Assembly (NCBI RefSeq): GCF_030247195.1
Contig: NC_080671.1
Location: forward strand, 201,976,897 to 202,040,896
Length of the DNA: 64,000 nt
Direction: 5' to 3'
Source of the DNA: Topomyia yanbarensis
Taxonomy: Eukaryota > Arthropoda > Insecta > Diptera > Culicidae
Shown: piece after piece, positions 32,435 to 44,795 of the stretch
Position numbering within the stretch: the stretch's first letter is position 1
How the letters are laid out: each line of letters starts with the position of its first letter
Notes under the pieces: generated by a model
The model's input: the letters and a program-made list of their open reading frames with translations, nothing else
The model's database searches: none
What the model was told of the DNA's origin: nothing
Made by a program: the position numbers and the translations under genes

Positions 32435-35406
32435 GAGTCACACAGCTAAATCTTAACCATTGTGCAGCAGCCCAGCAGCTGCTGTGGCAGTCGGTCTCGG
32501 AGTCGAGGACAGATGTCGCCCTCTTATCAGACCCGTACAGCATCCCTGCCGGCAACGGCAATTGGGTGTCGGACGGGTCTGGAATGGTGGCAATCTGTAC
32601 AACGGGAAGGTTCCCGGTTCAAGAGGTAATACACCCCTCCGCCGAGGGTGTGGCGATTGCCAAGATCAATGGTGTGTTCTATTGCAGCTGCTACGCCCCA
32701 CCAAGGTGGCCAATAGAACAGTTCTACCAGATGATCGTCAGGCTCTCGTCGGACCTCGTGGGCCGGAAACCGGTAGTAATAGCGGGAGACTTCAACGCTT
32801 GGGCAGTGGAGTGGGGCAGCCGCTGTACAAATAGCAGGGGTCAAGCGCTAATGGAAGCGTTTGTGAAACTCGATACTGTGCTAGCTAATGATGGCTCCGC
32901 TAGTACATTCCGTAGAAACGGAGTGGAGGCGTGGATTGATTTGACCTTTGCCAGCCCGAGTCTGGCTCCAGGCATGGAATGGAGGGTAGACGAAGGCTAC
33001 ACCCATAGTGATCATTTAGCAATCCGCTTTAAGATCAACTATGGTGTGCAGCATCCGAGGGCGGGAGATCCCTGTCAGGTACGCGGGTGGAAGTCCAATC
33101 ACTTCGACAGCGAAGCTTTCACCGCGGCCCTGGGACTGGAGGCCAACACCGACAGTCTAAGCGGGGATGCGCTGGTAGCTGTTCTATCACGCGCGTGCGA
33201 CGCCACTATGCCGAGAAAAACACTGCCAAGAAACGGTAGATGCCCGGTATACTGGTGGAGTGCCGAGATTGCAGCTCTACGGTCAGCCTGTCTCAGAGCT
33301 AGACGTAGGATGCAAAGAGCTCGCACCGAGGATGCAAGAGAGAACCGCCGTGAAGTGTTTCGAGCTGCGAAATTAGCCCTTAACAAGGCTATTAAAAGCA
33401 GCAAGAGAGCGTGTTTCGACAACCTGTGTGAGAGTGCCAACGCGAATCCGTGGGGTGACGCCTACCGGATTGTGATGGCCAAGACCAAAGGGGGCTCCTC
33501 ACCCCCAGAACGGTCTCCGGACCAGTTGGCAACGATTATCGAAGTACTCTTCCCGTCTCGAGCCACAAGCCCCTGGCCACCTGCACTACGAGACAGTGCG
33601 GGCACGGTCGAAATGGTGGTTCCAGTGACGAATGAAGAACTACTCGCAGTGGCTAAATCCATAGCAATGAACAAAGCTCCAGGGCCGGATGGAGTTCCAA
33701 ACAACGCTCTCAAGGCAGCGATCATAGCGAACCCGAACATGTTCAGGCTAGCTATGCAGAGATGCCTTGACGAGTGCCGTTTCCCCGATAGATGGAAAAG
33801 GCAGAAACTGGTGCTGTTGCCGAAGCCCGGGAAGCCGCCAGGCGACCCATCGGCGTACAGACCAATCTGTCTGATAGACACGACTGGCAAACTGCTTGAG
33901 AGGATCATCCTCAACAGGCTCACCCCGTACGCGGAAGGTACGGACGGTCTGTCAAGCAACCAGTTTGGCTTTCGGAAGGGTAAGTCCACAGTGGACGCTC
34001 TCAACTCAGTGATAAATACTGCCGAGATAGCGATCCAACGAAAAAGGCGAGGTATTCGATACTGTGCGTTAGTGACACTTGACGTGAAGAACGCATTCAA
34101 CAGCGCAAGCTGGGATGCCATCGCGCTCTCGTTACACCGGCTTAGCCTACCGGTGGGTCTGTACCGGATCCTGGAAAGTTACTTCCAAAACCGCGTACTG
34201 CTATACGAGACCGATGCCGGTCAGAAAAGGGTTCCGATTACCGCCGGAGTCCCGCAGGGCTCGATCCTAGGCCCGGTGCTATGGAACCTCATGTATGACG
34301 GGGTTCTGAGACTGAAGTTCCCTCCTGGGGTCAAGATCGTCGGCTTTGCCGACGACGTAACCTTGGAGGTCTACGGGGAGTCAATTCCTGAGGTAGAACT
34401 AACCGCAGAACACGCGATTAGCACGGTGGAGGAATGGATGAGCGCGAGAGGCCTGGAGCTCGCTCATCATAAGACGGAGGTAGTTATCGTCAACAACCGC
34501 AAGTCGGCACAACATGCAGTTATCCATGTGGGAGAAGTCGCGATCACTTCACAGCGAAGTCTGAAGTCTCTCGGAGTCATTATAGACGACAAGCTGACCT
34601 TCGGCAGCCATGTCGACTATACGTGCAAGAGAGCGTCGACTGCTGTTGCAGCACTATCGAGAATGATGTCCAACAGCTCAAAGGTGTGCGCCAGTAGACG
34701 TAGGTTACTGGCAGGCGTTGCCGTATCTATCCTCAGGTACGGCGGCCCGTCATGGTCAAGAGCACTGAGGGTAACCAGTTACCTACAGAAACTGGAGAGC
34801 ACCTACCGCGTGATGTGCCTCAGAGTGATATCTGCCTACCGCACGGTATCACACGATGCATCCTGCGTGATAGCGAGCATGATGCCAGTCGGGCTGGTCA
34901 TTCGGGAAGATGAGGAGTGCTTTGAGCTACGTGGAAATAGGGGAGCCCGCGAGCGCACCAGGGTGACCTCGGTCGCCAGATGGCAGCGTGAGTGGGACAA
35001 CTCCTCGAAAGGTAGGTGGACCCACCGGCTGATACCTAGCATATCGAGCTGGGTGGGAAGACCCCATGGGGAAGTTCACTTCCACCTGACACAATTCCTG
35101 TCAGGCCATGGCTGTTTCCGTCAGTACCTCCACAGGTTCGGACACGCGGAGGTCTCAGTCTGCCCGGACTGCCCAGGTGTAGATGAAACTGCCGAACACA
35201 TACTGTTCGTATGTCATCGGTTCGACGTCGAAAGAAGAGCAATGCTTGACGTCTGTGGCTGGGACACAACCCCGGATACCCTTATCCAGCGGATGTGTCA
35301 AACGGTGGAGAAGTGGAACGCAGTCTCGGCTGCTACCATCCAGATTGCCAGTAGGCTACAGGTAATCTGGCGAACCGAGCAACAGACGGCGGGCACGGCT
35401 AACTAG
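32431..35406 (+). CDS. Family 2 ORF2, second copy (about 991 aa), intact frame
   Basis: Same protein as the ORF2 at 28310 and again without an initiating ATG (GTG overlapping the ORF1 stop). All catalytic motifs are kept (GDFN, SDHLAI, D551, FADD, C-terminal CCHC). Amino-acid differences from the first copy include T-to-A near residue 54, D-to-V in MIDRLSS, A-to-V in EAFAKLD, W-to-C and S-to-R in DPWQVSGWK, R-to-Q in SPDRLAT, A-to-V in EMVAPV, V-to-A in EHVIST, P-to-S in AEVPVCP and I-to-T in DTIPDT. None hits a catalytic residue. With ORF1 truncated and the 5' UTR gone, this copy probably lacks a promoter and coupled translation. Confidence 0.9.
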   Translation: MRVTQLNLNHCAAAQQLLWQSVSESRTDVALLSDPYSIPAGNGNWVSDGSGMVAICTTGRFPVQEVIHPSAEGVAIAKINGVFYCSCYAPPRWPIEQFYQMIVRLSSDLVGRKPVVIAGDFNAWAVEWGSRCTNSRGQALMEAFVKLDTVLANDGSASTFRRNGVEAWIDLTFASPSLAPGMEWRVDEGYTHSDHLAIRFKINYGVQHPRAGDPCQVRGWKSNHFDSEAFTAALGLEANTDSLSGDALVAVLSRACDATMPRKTLPRNGRCPVYWWSAEIAALRSACLRARRRMQRARTEDARENRREVFRAAKLALNKAIKSSKRACFDNLCESANANPWGDAYRIVMAKTKGGSSPPERSPDQLATIIEVLFPSRATSPWPPALRDSAGTVEMVVPVTNEELLAVAKSIAMNKAPGPDGVPNNALKAAIIANPNMFRLAMQRCLDECRFPDRWKRQKLVLLPKPGKPPGDPSAYRPICLIDTTGKLLERIILNRLTPYAEGTDGLSSNQFGFRKGKSTVDALNSVINTAEIAIQRKRRGIRYCALVTLDVKNAFNSASWDAIALSLHRLSLPVGLYRILESYFQNRVLLYETDAGQKRVPITAGVPQGSILGPVLWNLMYDGVLRLKFPPGVKIVGFADDVTLEVYGESIPEVELTAEHAISTVEEWMSARGLELAHHKTEVVIVNNRKSAQHAVIHVGEVAITSQRSLKSLGVIIDDKLTFGSHVDYTCKRASTAVAALSRMMSNSSKVCASRRRLLAGVAVSILRYGGPSWSRALRVTSYLQKLESTYRVMCLRVISAYRTVSHDASCVIASMMPVGLVIREDEECFELRGNRGARERTRVTSVARWQREWDNSSKGRWTHRLIPSISSWVGRPHGEVHFHLTQFLSGHGCFRQYLHRFGHAEVSVCPDCPGVDETAEHILFVCHRFDVERRAMLDVCGWDTTPDTLIQRMCQTVEKWNAVSAATIQIASRLQVIWRTEQQTAGTAN

Positions 35407-35655
35407 TGATTGGTTAGCTGGAGCGAAAAAGGCCAAGCGCAAAATAAGAGAGTGAATGGTCTGTTCATGCCGAGGTAGGTTGGCGCAGCGAATGGCAACC
35501 GCGTAAGGGGTAAACCCAGCCACCCCGAAGCAAGACAGAAGAGTTAGTGTATAGGCGTATAAGTGGACTGCCTCATGCCAAGATGGGAGGGTCGTAGCGT
35601 AGTATGTTGGAACTAAGCTATCAATGCCTCATGGCGTGGCAGAGGAGTGAAAGGG

Positions 35656-36082
35656 TGAGCATCCAAGTCAGTCTCACATTGCATGTTAAGGGTGAGCATA
35701 AAAGTCAGCCTCACAGGTTGGTAGAGGCTAGCACAAAAGTCAGCCTAGCAAGGAATGAAAAAGGTGAGCACAAAAGTCAGCCTCGCATGGTATGTCAGAA
35801 GTGGGGCCTAAGAAAAATGTCCCACATGGGATGCCAGAGGGAGTGACAAAGGTACAATAGAGTGGCACGATTGAGAGTGAATCAGGTGATAGGGTGAGCA
35901 CCCAAGTCAGCCTCACATGGATGGGTAGGGCGAGCACAAAAGTAAGCCTAGCAAGGAATGAGTAAGGTGAGCACACAAGTCAGCCTCGCATGGAACGTAA
36001 AATGTGAGCACAAAAGTCAGCCTCATGTGGGAGTGTTTGAGAGTGAATCAAAGTGTGATTGAGAGAGCACCCAAGTAAGCCT
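35656..36082 (+). repeat. Short direct repeats in 3' UTR of second family 2 copy (9 units)
   Basis: Same GAGCACAAAAGTCAGCCTC units as at 31531-31945, with one more unit (CTAGCACAAAAGTCAGCCTA near 35726). This is a repeat-number difference between otherwise near-identical copies. Confidence 0.8.
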
Positions 36083-36138
36083 CATACAGGATGTATGATC
36101 GCGCGAGTGAGAGTGAATGAGTACATTGAGTACAGCCA

Positions 36139-36175
36139 TCCCCCCAGAAGTAATACCGAGAGGTAGTTCCTGGGA
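36139..36175 (+). other. 3' UTR hairpin, family 2, second copy
   Basis: Identical in sequence to the hairpin at 31999-32034: CCCAG (36143-36147) pairs with CTGGG (36170-36174) around a GAGA tetraloop. Confidence 0.75.
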
Positions 36176-36460
36176 GGAATGATGGCGGAGCCCAATGGAG
36201 TTTAGTCGGTATTAATGGCTGGTCACCATTCGAGTCCGACACGCCCCCAGTGCACCCCGTGTGGTAGATTGGACCCTACCGTTAGCACGTGTACTGGGCT
36301 AGGACATAAAGGTCTTCTCCATTGTAAAAAAAAAAAAAAACACAGACATTTGCCGATCTCGACGAACTGAATCGAATGGTGTATGACACTCGGCCCTCCG
36401 GACCTCGGTTAAAAAGTTACAGTGATTGCATAGCCTTTCTTTATATGAGAAAGGCAAAAA

Positions 36461-39400
36461 CGTTTATTAGTGAAAAATTAACATTTTGTAATACATAGGT
36501 ACAAAAAAAGTTATGCGATGTTTTATGCCGTACGTATCCCATCACATCATATCAACCGATTTTTTAGTGTAAATCGCATTTCATTCAAACTGCTACAAAA
36601 AAACAAATCGAGGCAAAATAAAAAGCTTCCGTAGTAGCTTGGCGAATTATATGAAGTTTAACTTGCAAAATTCGAAAACAATTGGTCCAGTAGAGCTTTG
36701 GTTTCGACGACGCGTGTCCGGAGATTCACTGTGACTGGCTCACTTTTCAGTACATTTGCAATGGAAATTGGGGGAAATATACCATATGTAATTGAATGAA
36801 TTTATTAAAACTAACTGCATCACCAAATTTTTTTTAAATGTGTCTTCGTTACCGAATTAACCTTACCTCCCCATTAATAATATTTTTATACCTGAAATGT
36901 TCGTTCAAGTAACAAGTGTTCTCATTTTCCCAAGATATTTCGACACGGAGGATTCAACTACAATATCGATGAAAATATAAATTTCGTTTTAAATCCTCTA
37001 TATAAGATGCAATGTTATATAGCGGCTGTTTCGAAGAAATCTGAGATTTCAGTAGTACAAAGAAATGCCGCAAAGCAAAGGAAAGCGAGGTGTTGGTGAA
37101 ATTCAAAGAAAAACATGTGTACAAATATGATATCTTCAGAAACAATCTGGGTGTTCTCGATATACTGCATAGCATTTCTAAAGATCCTATCGTTGGGAAG
37201 TAAACATTGATGCTATGAAAAAAACGTCAGCTCCTTACTTGGCGGTTGAAATTCAATCATTGTTTCTGATGTCAAAAAAAAACGATCTCATTTGAATATT
37301 AGTGTTTAGATATAGATTTTGCATCGGCTCATCCGTTAAGCGGCTTCGAAGGCCACCTGAAAAGACAAATCCAGCAAAACAATCAACTGTTTGCACCGGA
37401 GGCGTCATTAGTCCCGGTTGATCCAGGCAGCAACAAGTATTAATGTGGGATGTAGCTTCGGGTACCACCAGGGTTGGGTCTTGCAAGATCATCAACCATT
37501 TGTGAAGGAAAACAGACTGCCCCTTTTTCTGTTATAATGAAGCCAGCCCGTCAACGTAAAATCGGCTTCTCGCTCTAATCTTTGGTGATCTTAGGAAAAC
37601 TTTGCTTGCCTGTCGAGAATAGAGCAGAGAAGCTCTATCGAAAAGAAGAACTTTAATCTTCACTAAGCTAAACAACTGTTTGTTTACGTAGCTTCTTCGT
37701 AAAATAAACAAATCACGGAGCTAATTTTCGCTTAACCAGAAAGCGGTTTATTCAGATTCCCTTCGAGCGACAGAAAAAGAGAAAGAAGCTAATCTGTGTA
37801 AGGTTTACTACCCGGAACTACAAAGGGCTCGCCACTTGCAGACGTTTTTCATTCTGTAGATGTAAGATTTAGCTGTTGCTTTGACAGTGTTAAGCTAGGG
37901 AACAGAAAATCTAGGTTTCGATATGCATATTCATATACGGGAATTAGTCTTCTTAGTTCAATCACTGAAGCCACCAGTTTTCGAGCGTTTAATTTGAAAA
38001 ATAGAGATTATGAATCGTGTTGAGCTAATAATTGCAAATGACACCCTTCATACTTCCCAACCATTACTCGCCATTACTAACAACTGTAAAAGGAAAATAA
38101 CCCGATGCCAACATCATTGTACTAGATAAGATTTCTACAAAAGAAACGCACCGACACTTCAATTTATGACAAGCTTAGGGAATGTTGCAAAGGGTGTCTG
38201 ACTACTTCTATGGTATAGTTGGTATTACCCAAAAGACACAATGCGAAATAAAATTGCAACTTTAGCGAAGATAATGCGTAAGGTATACAAATAATAATCG
38301 TAAAGATTAATGGCCATTCCATAGAAAAATAATGATCTTCTCTCACCTTTCGATGCTTTTCGGCAGGATGTATGGATTTTCTTGGGATATTTCCAGCAGT
38401 GCGAACTATAGAGAAAATAATAGATGCGCTCAGAAGCCGATCTATGGTTACACAGAAAGGGAGCCGACATGACTGGCAGTAATTTGCTCAGATTGCTGAT
38501 ATGGCACACAAGCAAGATGGTAAATAGTTATGATACATGGTGCCTAGAAAAAATTTCTCATTTCTGGATTTCCAATATCGTTCTTAGGGTCCACTAGCTA
38601 GCATTGATGAGTGTCTTTCTTTGGGGTTATCCATATATCATGTGGACAATTTAGGGTACGAAAATGTCCACGCTTGTCCTAGAAGAGGAGGGTAGAGGTA
38701 TGAAAATAGTCCACGTGACCTTTCTAACAGATTTTTCTCTTTAGAAGAACGTGTTTACAGAAATGTTGCACCGGCAAGGAGTTATGAACCATGGGGATTT
38801 GTGAACACCGTCATTTCCCGCTAAGCAATAAATGATAAAAATGTAGTAACTACTTTTAAATGTTTCTACTGTCATTACGTTACTTTCTCATTAGCAAATG
38901 TTGCATCAACTCATGTTCTTCGTGGTGAGGTAACTAGCGAATAAATATACCAAACAAAAAATTTTTTACTCAATTGTGTTTGTGGTATGTGGAGTCCCGT
39001 TATGTAGCTGATTCCAAAGTAAATTGGTGCATAATATTCCTTTGGCAATTGGCTTTCATTGATTAGAAAGATTTGGATGAACCTTTAGTGTGTCAATGGA
39101 GATACGTATTTTTCGAATATATCTAAAGTGGAGAGTTGAGAACCATGCATTTTAGTGGATTATAGTTTTTTTTTTAAAAAAAAAAGAACAGTATCATAAT
39201 TCGAAAATCAGGGATGACTCATATATATTATGATATAAAAGGGTTCAATTTTATGCGAAGAACAGGATACTACCACAATTTTAATCCCCCGTGCCGCAAC
39301 TGCGAATTAAGGTGGCTTGGCGCGAATCATGTTGTCACCTATTCGTTTACGAATCAGATCACTTTCAATTAAACCACGAAAATATTCCATTTCTTTTACT

Positions 39401-40593
39401 TTTTGCGATGGTTCACAACTCCCCACCAAACAAAAAATGCCGATTCCACGCATTCTGCCATATCTCAAATAAGATAATGATTATTTTAAAATGCTTCAGC
39501 CTGTGGATGTATTAAGGTGTCTTTTACAAATACCAGGTCAAATTTCGAAAATGGACCAATGTTTATGGTAGTAATGCCCCGAAAACAAAACTATGTTCAC
39601 AACTCCTCACCGTCCCCTACTGATATGAGCGCTTGATTTTTTTCCTCCAAATTTTAATACATGAAACTAAACATTTGAAGCTGTAAAACCAAATCATAGT
39701 TGGATACTGTCATAATAAACGCCGCCCGAAACAAAATTTTGGGCCCAGTAACGCTTGATTCATTTTCCTGTAACTTCTTCGTGTCTTTTAGGCATATGTT
39801 TTTTTTAAATATTTATAACTTTGTTCAGAAATTGTACAGTCTGAAAAAAAACCTACAAAGGTCTGGGGTTGGATTCATAAGCAGAAATTGTTATGCGCGC
39901 TACACAACGATAAAAAAAACTCCTTCGAACAATAAAATCCATACGGTTGAACGGCGGGATTTGCAATACTCGTTCTAAATCTTGGAATATTTCGTTGCGT
40001 GGTCTGACTTCCTCCCCTTTGCCATCGTACTGTAGCAGTCTAAGAACTGAAAGCAGTTTTTCTAACTTTAATTGTGGCGAGTGATGCTTGCATCCATGGT
40101 CATTGGGAAACTTTAACTGGATTAATTTTCAGGAAAATCTTTTGAACTATCTACAAATAAACTGGTGATTTGCGTATCTGAAAAAATACCGAATTTAAAC
40201 GCATAGTATCAGTTATGATCTTAAACATTAGCAACATTAAGGGTTAAAACTTGACTCCGAACCAGACTCGATTCACCGCAAACAACAGCACCTAACAAAC
40301 TTAACCAAAACGAACCCAGCATAAGGTTCCGGAGTTGCTAAGGCCTGTGAAATCTATTTACCATTGAGCTTCAGTACTTCTGTTGATAATGAAATTTGAA
40401 TCTTTTTGTCCACCGATGCAATTATTTTCAAGTCTTGAAATGGAAGGGAATACAGTACAGTGTAAATCAAATAGCCAATTTCAAAAATTTCTATTAATTC
40501 ACGTAATGAGCCTCGCATAAATAAATCAATGTATCAAGTGAATGCGTGCAATGTAATCAAACTTCCAGAACGAAAAAACTAGCTTATATTTAG
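36461..40593. other. intergenic DNA, no gene recognised
   Basis: Only short frames. A minus-strand frame at 37253-37495 contains CTTTTCAG followed by GTGGCCTTCGAAGCCGC, which could be a splice acceptor and exon, but I recognise no domain. The stretch near 38630-38720 (ATCATGTGGACAATTT and AAAATAGTCCACGTGACC) looks like a fragment of a dispersed repeat. Confidence 0.4.
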
Positions 40594-40597
40594 TTAA

Positions 40598-40713
40598 CCT
40601 TACGGCAGTCACGCTAGTGCACTGCGTGCACGCTGCTCGGAAAAACTAGCGTAACTGTGTTAGCGCATCAGCGGCTGTTCGTTCAGTGGGCCATTTGCGT
40701 GACTTTCGTAGGG
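40598..40713. mobile_element. piggyBac-like MITE with TTAA duplication
   Basis: 116 bp with termini CCTTACGGCAGTCACGC and the complement of GCGTGACTTTCGTAGGG (13 of 17 matching), flanked on both sides by TTAA (40594-40597 and 40714-40717). The CCY start and TTAA duplication are the signature of piggyBac-type transposition. It is non-coding. Confidence 0.7.
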
Positions 40714-40717
40714 TTAA

Positions 40718-43700
40718 GCAGAGTGTTTTTGTAATATACATTCATTGTCATCTAACTATTTGCTATTTAGTCGGATATTTTTTGCTGGATGAGGTACGAT
40801 GATAAAGTAGGAAAGATTCAAAATGTAAGTACAATGTACAAAAATGTAAGAAAATAAAAAAAAAACATTAGAATGAGCTCAGCGGCAATAAATATGAGGT
40901 TCAATACAATACTACTTCAATGCGACATGCACTTCCCTGGTTGTGTGTTTCTTCGATTGACTACTAAATGTAGTGTTGATTATTATTTAATATTAGCTAG
41001 AATACTGTATTTTTTGGGAAAACTGCATTTTTGTTAGCAAACGTACACATGTCAGACACCACTTTTCACTAAAACTAACATAACAAATGTACTAAATGTT
41101 GTCAAATTCAAAGAATATAGTTCATTATGCATTAAAACAAACTCAAAAGATTTGGTGCAGTTTGTTTGATTAAAAAAAAAAAGAAGATGCTAAAATTTGT
41201 GTGAACGTATAAATGTGGGTCAGGTGAAGCACGAATATTGCATTCAAAGTAGTCTCAAAGTATTCTCCAGAAAATATTCGTGAATGATGAGAAGTAAAAT
41301 AACTCGCAACCAATTGAACATAGTTTCGTACAACAATTAGATATTACTTTTCAACACTGTATCAGGATGAAGAACAAAAATAAAATTTGGAGTTTAAAGT
41401 AATCATATAACAAAGTATCGGTATGGTATAATCGCCCACAGTGAGCTTTTGAATTTATTGTTGAGTGATTAATATTCCTGTCAGAAGTCGCTTCAAGTAT
41501 TACGGACGCTTAGTTTCTAATATCGACCGTGCTGTTCCTTTTGACGGCAACGATTATCCCATTTAAGCAAGTCAACATGCCGCCTTGTATCACTTAAGCG
41601 ATATAATATTTTATTGCTTGATTACTTTATTTATTATACGTTTCTGTTCTTCATGGGTTTTCTCTCTGTCTGCCTCTCTGTTCGCGCCTTGCTGTTCTTC
41701 TTCCGTCTCCACCGAGCCAGCCGGACACTAATCTTCGTTATGGTCGCTCGCATTTGAGAGGGTGATAAATTATATATTTATTCCAAAGCGTAACATGTTA
41801 CTTGTCTACTGTTGCTCGGCCCAAGCGGCATCTCTGCCCGTCGGCGGTTGTGATCATAATATTTATTATTTTAGACCTAATTCTAATTTAAGCATTATAT
41901 AAACACGCCAACCGAAAATGTGTTCCGGACTTCTTTGATGTTCCAGAATGCTTTTGCGTTCATGGTCGGCGACCCTTTTTCGGAACATTTCAAGTGCTTC
42001 CAGAACGTCGTTGCTCATCAGAGCTTTTGAAGCCACAAACCAGGACCCAGTTATCGCTCAACACATTTCATTCCAGATTGGCTGTCATGGTGACAAGTCC
42101 AGCCTAGAGGGCAAAATGTTGCTGATGCTCGGAGCCAGACGAGTCCACATCATAGCTCTCTTGGGACAGAAGACAGTAAACCTTAAAACAGCCGCCAAGT
42201 GGCTAAACGAGTGACTGAAACCGGATGTTCAATTCATAAATTTATGGGTCTGCTGTGAAATTGCCGACAGCTTCTACACAGGGCCTGTAGGAACAGCGCT
42301 GAGAAACTGGGAGAGATAAGGTACATTAACGAAGTGAAATGACATGTTAGTTAATGAGTTCATAATGGTAATGGCAGCGGTGCATCAACGGCCTTTCCCT
42401 TTTGACTCTCGATGGCGGCGGCGCGCTGAGCTGTTGGTGTGTCATCGGAGAACGACGTGGTAATCAATTACGTCTTGTAGAGCTGAAAATGGGACGACGG
42501 TTTTCAACCGCACTCGGTCTGATTTATGGCACTTTCTGGTTGGAATGTTTCGGTGGCCGTTGTGCTGTGCGTCGAACGATCACTCATCCTGACTGATTGG
42601 AAGTAGGTACAAAACGAAGAATTGAGCGCATTATGATATCAATTTTTCAGTCGCTAAAATTTCCTTCGTTCAAATGTTTATCAAATTAGCTTTTACTTAT
42701 TTGCATTCTGTAACATGAAAGAATACTCATAATTTTGGACACCAATAAATCTCGTGTTCCGCCAACCATCGTGGACCTAAATCAGTACCAAAGTACCTGG
42801 TTTGAGTTATGACTACGGAAAGTGTTTCCATTTTTCCTTTCCATTCTTTCCGAATTTCATTTCCATTTACAATGGACGAACAAATCCACCGGTAGCATTT
42901 CTTTCCCCTGCTTACTCACTCCAATCACTTCTCCTCATCTATCGCCTTTGTGAATACAAACTGTACGTCAGCAGGTATCAGATTCATTAGCTTCTAATTT
43001 AATTCGACAGTGTTAACTGCAGGAAGTGAGCAATAATTCAAAAAACGAAAAATAATAAATTTGCCGCTTCATACCCAACTCGCATTGCAAAGCCGGTCGT
43101 ACAAAAGCAGCAATCGGTGGACAGAGTGAGTTGGGTTGCCGCGTGTGGTTGGCAATAATTCATTCTGGTCGATTCCTGGGAGCGGCACCAGCTGAATTCG
43201 AAAGGAATGCTGGTTTGCCAGTCAGTTGGTAATTAAGTCATTGGCCTACGCAACGACAAGTTTCAACGGGGAACAGTTGGCATGGCAATGATGTCAAATG
43301 ACTTAGTATTTATGCTATTATAAACAGTGGTGAAGAGAGATACTTAAGCAGACTTTGAACGAGGTGGGACGCAATTTTTCGTGTGTCAAGTTTTTCACCA
43401 ATAAAAAAGTGCACACAAGTTTAACAGAATACCTTAACCAGTTGCAGCAGAAGGACATCGATCGATCCAGCGAAAAAATGTATTACATCGACACCGTTCT
43501 CTTTAATGCTCATATTCATATACTTGTAGTAGATGATTCAAAAGAACATGTGAAGCTACAGGGACACAGTGCGGCCTAGCTGGACAAAACCTTAAAATTT
43601 TATTTCCGCTTTTTCATAATTTATCGTTTTTTTCCTTTCTTATATGCCATCACTCTGAAAATCCTCAACCTAATGTCGGCTGGAGTGTAATATACCAGGC

Positions 43701-43750
43701 ATAAAAAGCCTCAAAAGCCTGGCCTGTAATGTATTGCACTATGAGGGGAG
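40718..43750. other. intergenic DNA, no gene recognised
   Basis: Mostly AT-rich. An 88-codon ATG frame at 41948-42214 and a 64-codon frame at 42402-42596 lie in a less AT-rich patch (41640-42600) but show no family I recognise. They could be exon fragments or decayed elements. Confidence 0.4.
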
Positions 43751-43789
43751 TCTCGACTCACTTTCGTGCCTAACCACTAAAAACACTCA

Positions 43790-44795
43790 TTACTCTTCTT
43801 CCCCAAGGAACTACATCAAGGAATTATTTGGATGGGGACGGTTCTTTTACTTTTTTGATCCACGAAGTGGCTCGACCTTTGAGCCATTCAACCCCCGGCT
43901 CTTCTTTTGCTCTTCGTTTCCATCTATCGGCATATAGCTATCGTCTCAGGTAGCCGTTTAAGTGCCGATTTCTTGAACCCTTTAATTCCTGTTTTTGATA
44001 TCGTTCAGTTGTCAGCCTTATCACGATCTACTCGCATAATCCCCGGCGGTGAACTCACCCTACTCCGACTGAGAGCTTCCCAGCGGCGGAATTTCTCTTG
44101 ATTTCGATGTCTGTTTTCCATTTTTGTCACGATATAGTCGGATAGTCCACGGCAGTGAATCTACCCTTCCTTTGATTTCCTTGGTGGTAGATTTATCCCG
44201 TACTCTCGCCAAAACCCTAATCGGCTCCTGCCCCATGTTCGCCTCGTACACCTGTACTCGGTTCTTAAAGCAACCTGTCAGAACCTTGCACAAACAATCC
44301 GGGACTCACCTTCTTTTCAGCGCTATGGCGATAGCCGCCCAGCAGGCACTGTTGAACATGTTCATCGGTCCGGGAGCTTTCTTCGCTTTCAGCCCGTTTG
44401 CCAGCTTTCATTGAAAACTCGATTGTCACCAGCGTTTCCACCGTCTGTATCAACGCACGGTGTAGATGGCCATGCGATTGGGTCGTGCTTCCGGAAAAGT
44501 CCCTCTACGATAATCTTTATTTTGTCAACGCACTTTCCGGCTGGTGTTCCCGGACCTTTGATCTCGGCCATCACGATACGGTAAGCGTTGCCCTAAGGAT
44601 TTGCGTCTACTTATCTGCACAGCTCTTTGCTGGTGGATTTACTAAGCACTATCTCGAGTTTAAAAGTGTTTCTAGTCGCGTGGAATGTCACCTTACACTT
44701 GATCTTGCTCTCTTAACGCGTCTTCTGAATTTCAGGCAGGCAGTACGAAGGGTACTGAGTCTTATGTTTCAACAAAACATCGGACGCCGGTAGTT
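43790..44795 (-). pseudogene. R1-clade LINE relic (ORF2 fragment, 3' UTR and hairpin), minus strand
   Basis: Reading leftward from about 44795, broken frames match ORF2: a piece like LRTACLKFRRRVKRARS (family 2 LRSACLRARRRMQRART), then KIKIIVEGLF and WPSTPC, then KKAPGP, then FNSACWAAIAIAL and GCFKNRVQVYEANMGQ (family 2 SYFQNRVLLYETDAGQ). The catalytic D region between KAPGP and FNSA is missing, and the sequence then jumps to the 3' UTR with GAAATTCCGCCGCTGGGAA and a CACCGCCGGGGATTATG unit like family 1. A decayed version of the 3' hairpin follows at 43801-43837. Several stops and shifts; long dead. Confidence 0.75.

Larger units (their letters stand above)
32221..36340 (+). mobile_element. 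R1-clade LINE, family 2, 5'-truncated copy in tandem
   Basis: 4.1 kb lying head-to-tail behind the full copy and separated from it by A22 plus CACACAGACATTTG. It starts inside ORF1 and keeps a complete ORF2 and 3' UTR, ending in A15 (36326-36340). It is followed by CACAGACATTTGCCG, the intact target. It shows only about ten amino-acid differences over 991 ORF2 residues from its neighbour, so both are young or have been homogenised. Confidence 0.92.
18486..36460 (+). repeat. GAGAAAGGCA repeat, copy A, split by LINE insertions
   Basis: The repeat sequence occupies 18486-19345, 25204-26491 and 36341-36460; the rest is inserted LINE DNA. Left end AGTAAAAACCTGTTTTAATCC, right end TATATGAGAAAGGCAAAAA, with an internal end-like GAGAAAGGCA near 25450, so the unit is two halves in tandem. 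It is colinear throughout with the uninterrupted copy B (55840-57995), which gives both insertions an empty site: family 1 in the CACATACACACAG stretch near 56676, family 2 at CAGACATTT/GCC near 57879. The two copies look a few percent diverged by eye. Confidence 0.8.

Noticed and set aside
37253..37495. Minus-strand 80-codon frame with an internal splice-like CTTTTCAG
   Set aside because: Suggestive acceptor only; no domain, no partner exon found, so not called as a gene.
38630..38720. CCACGTGGAC-type inverted motifs as a MITE
   Set aside because: I could not define both ends or a duplication; possibly a fragment of a dispersed repeat.
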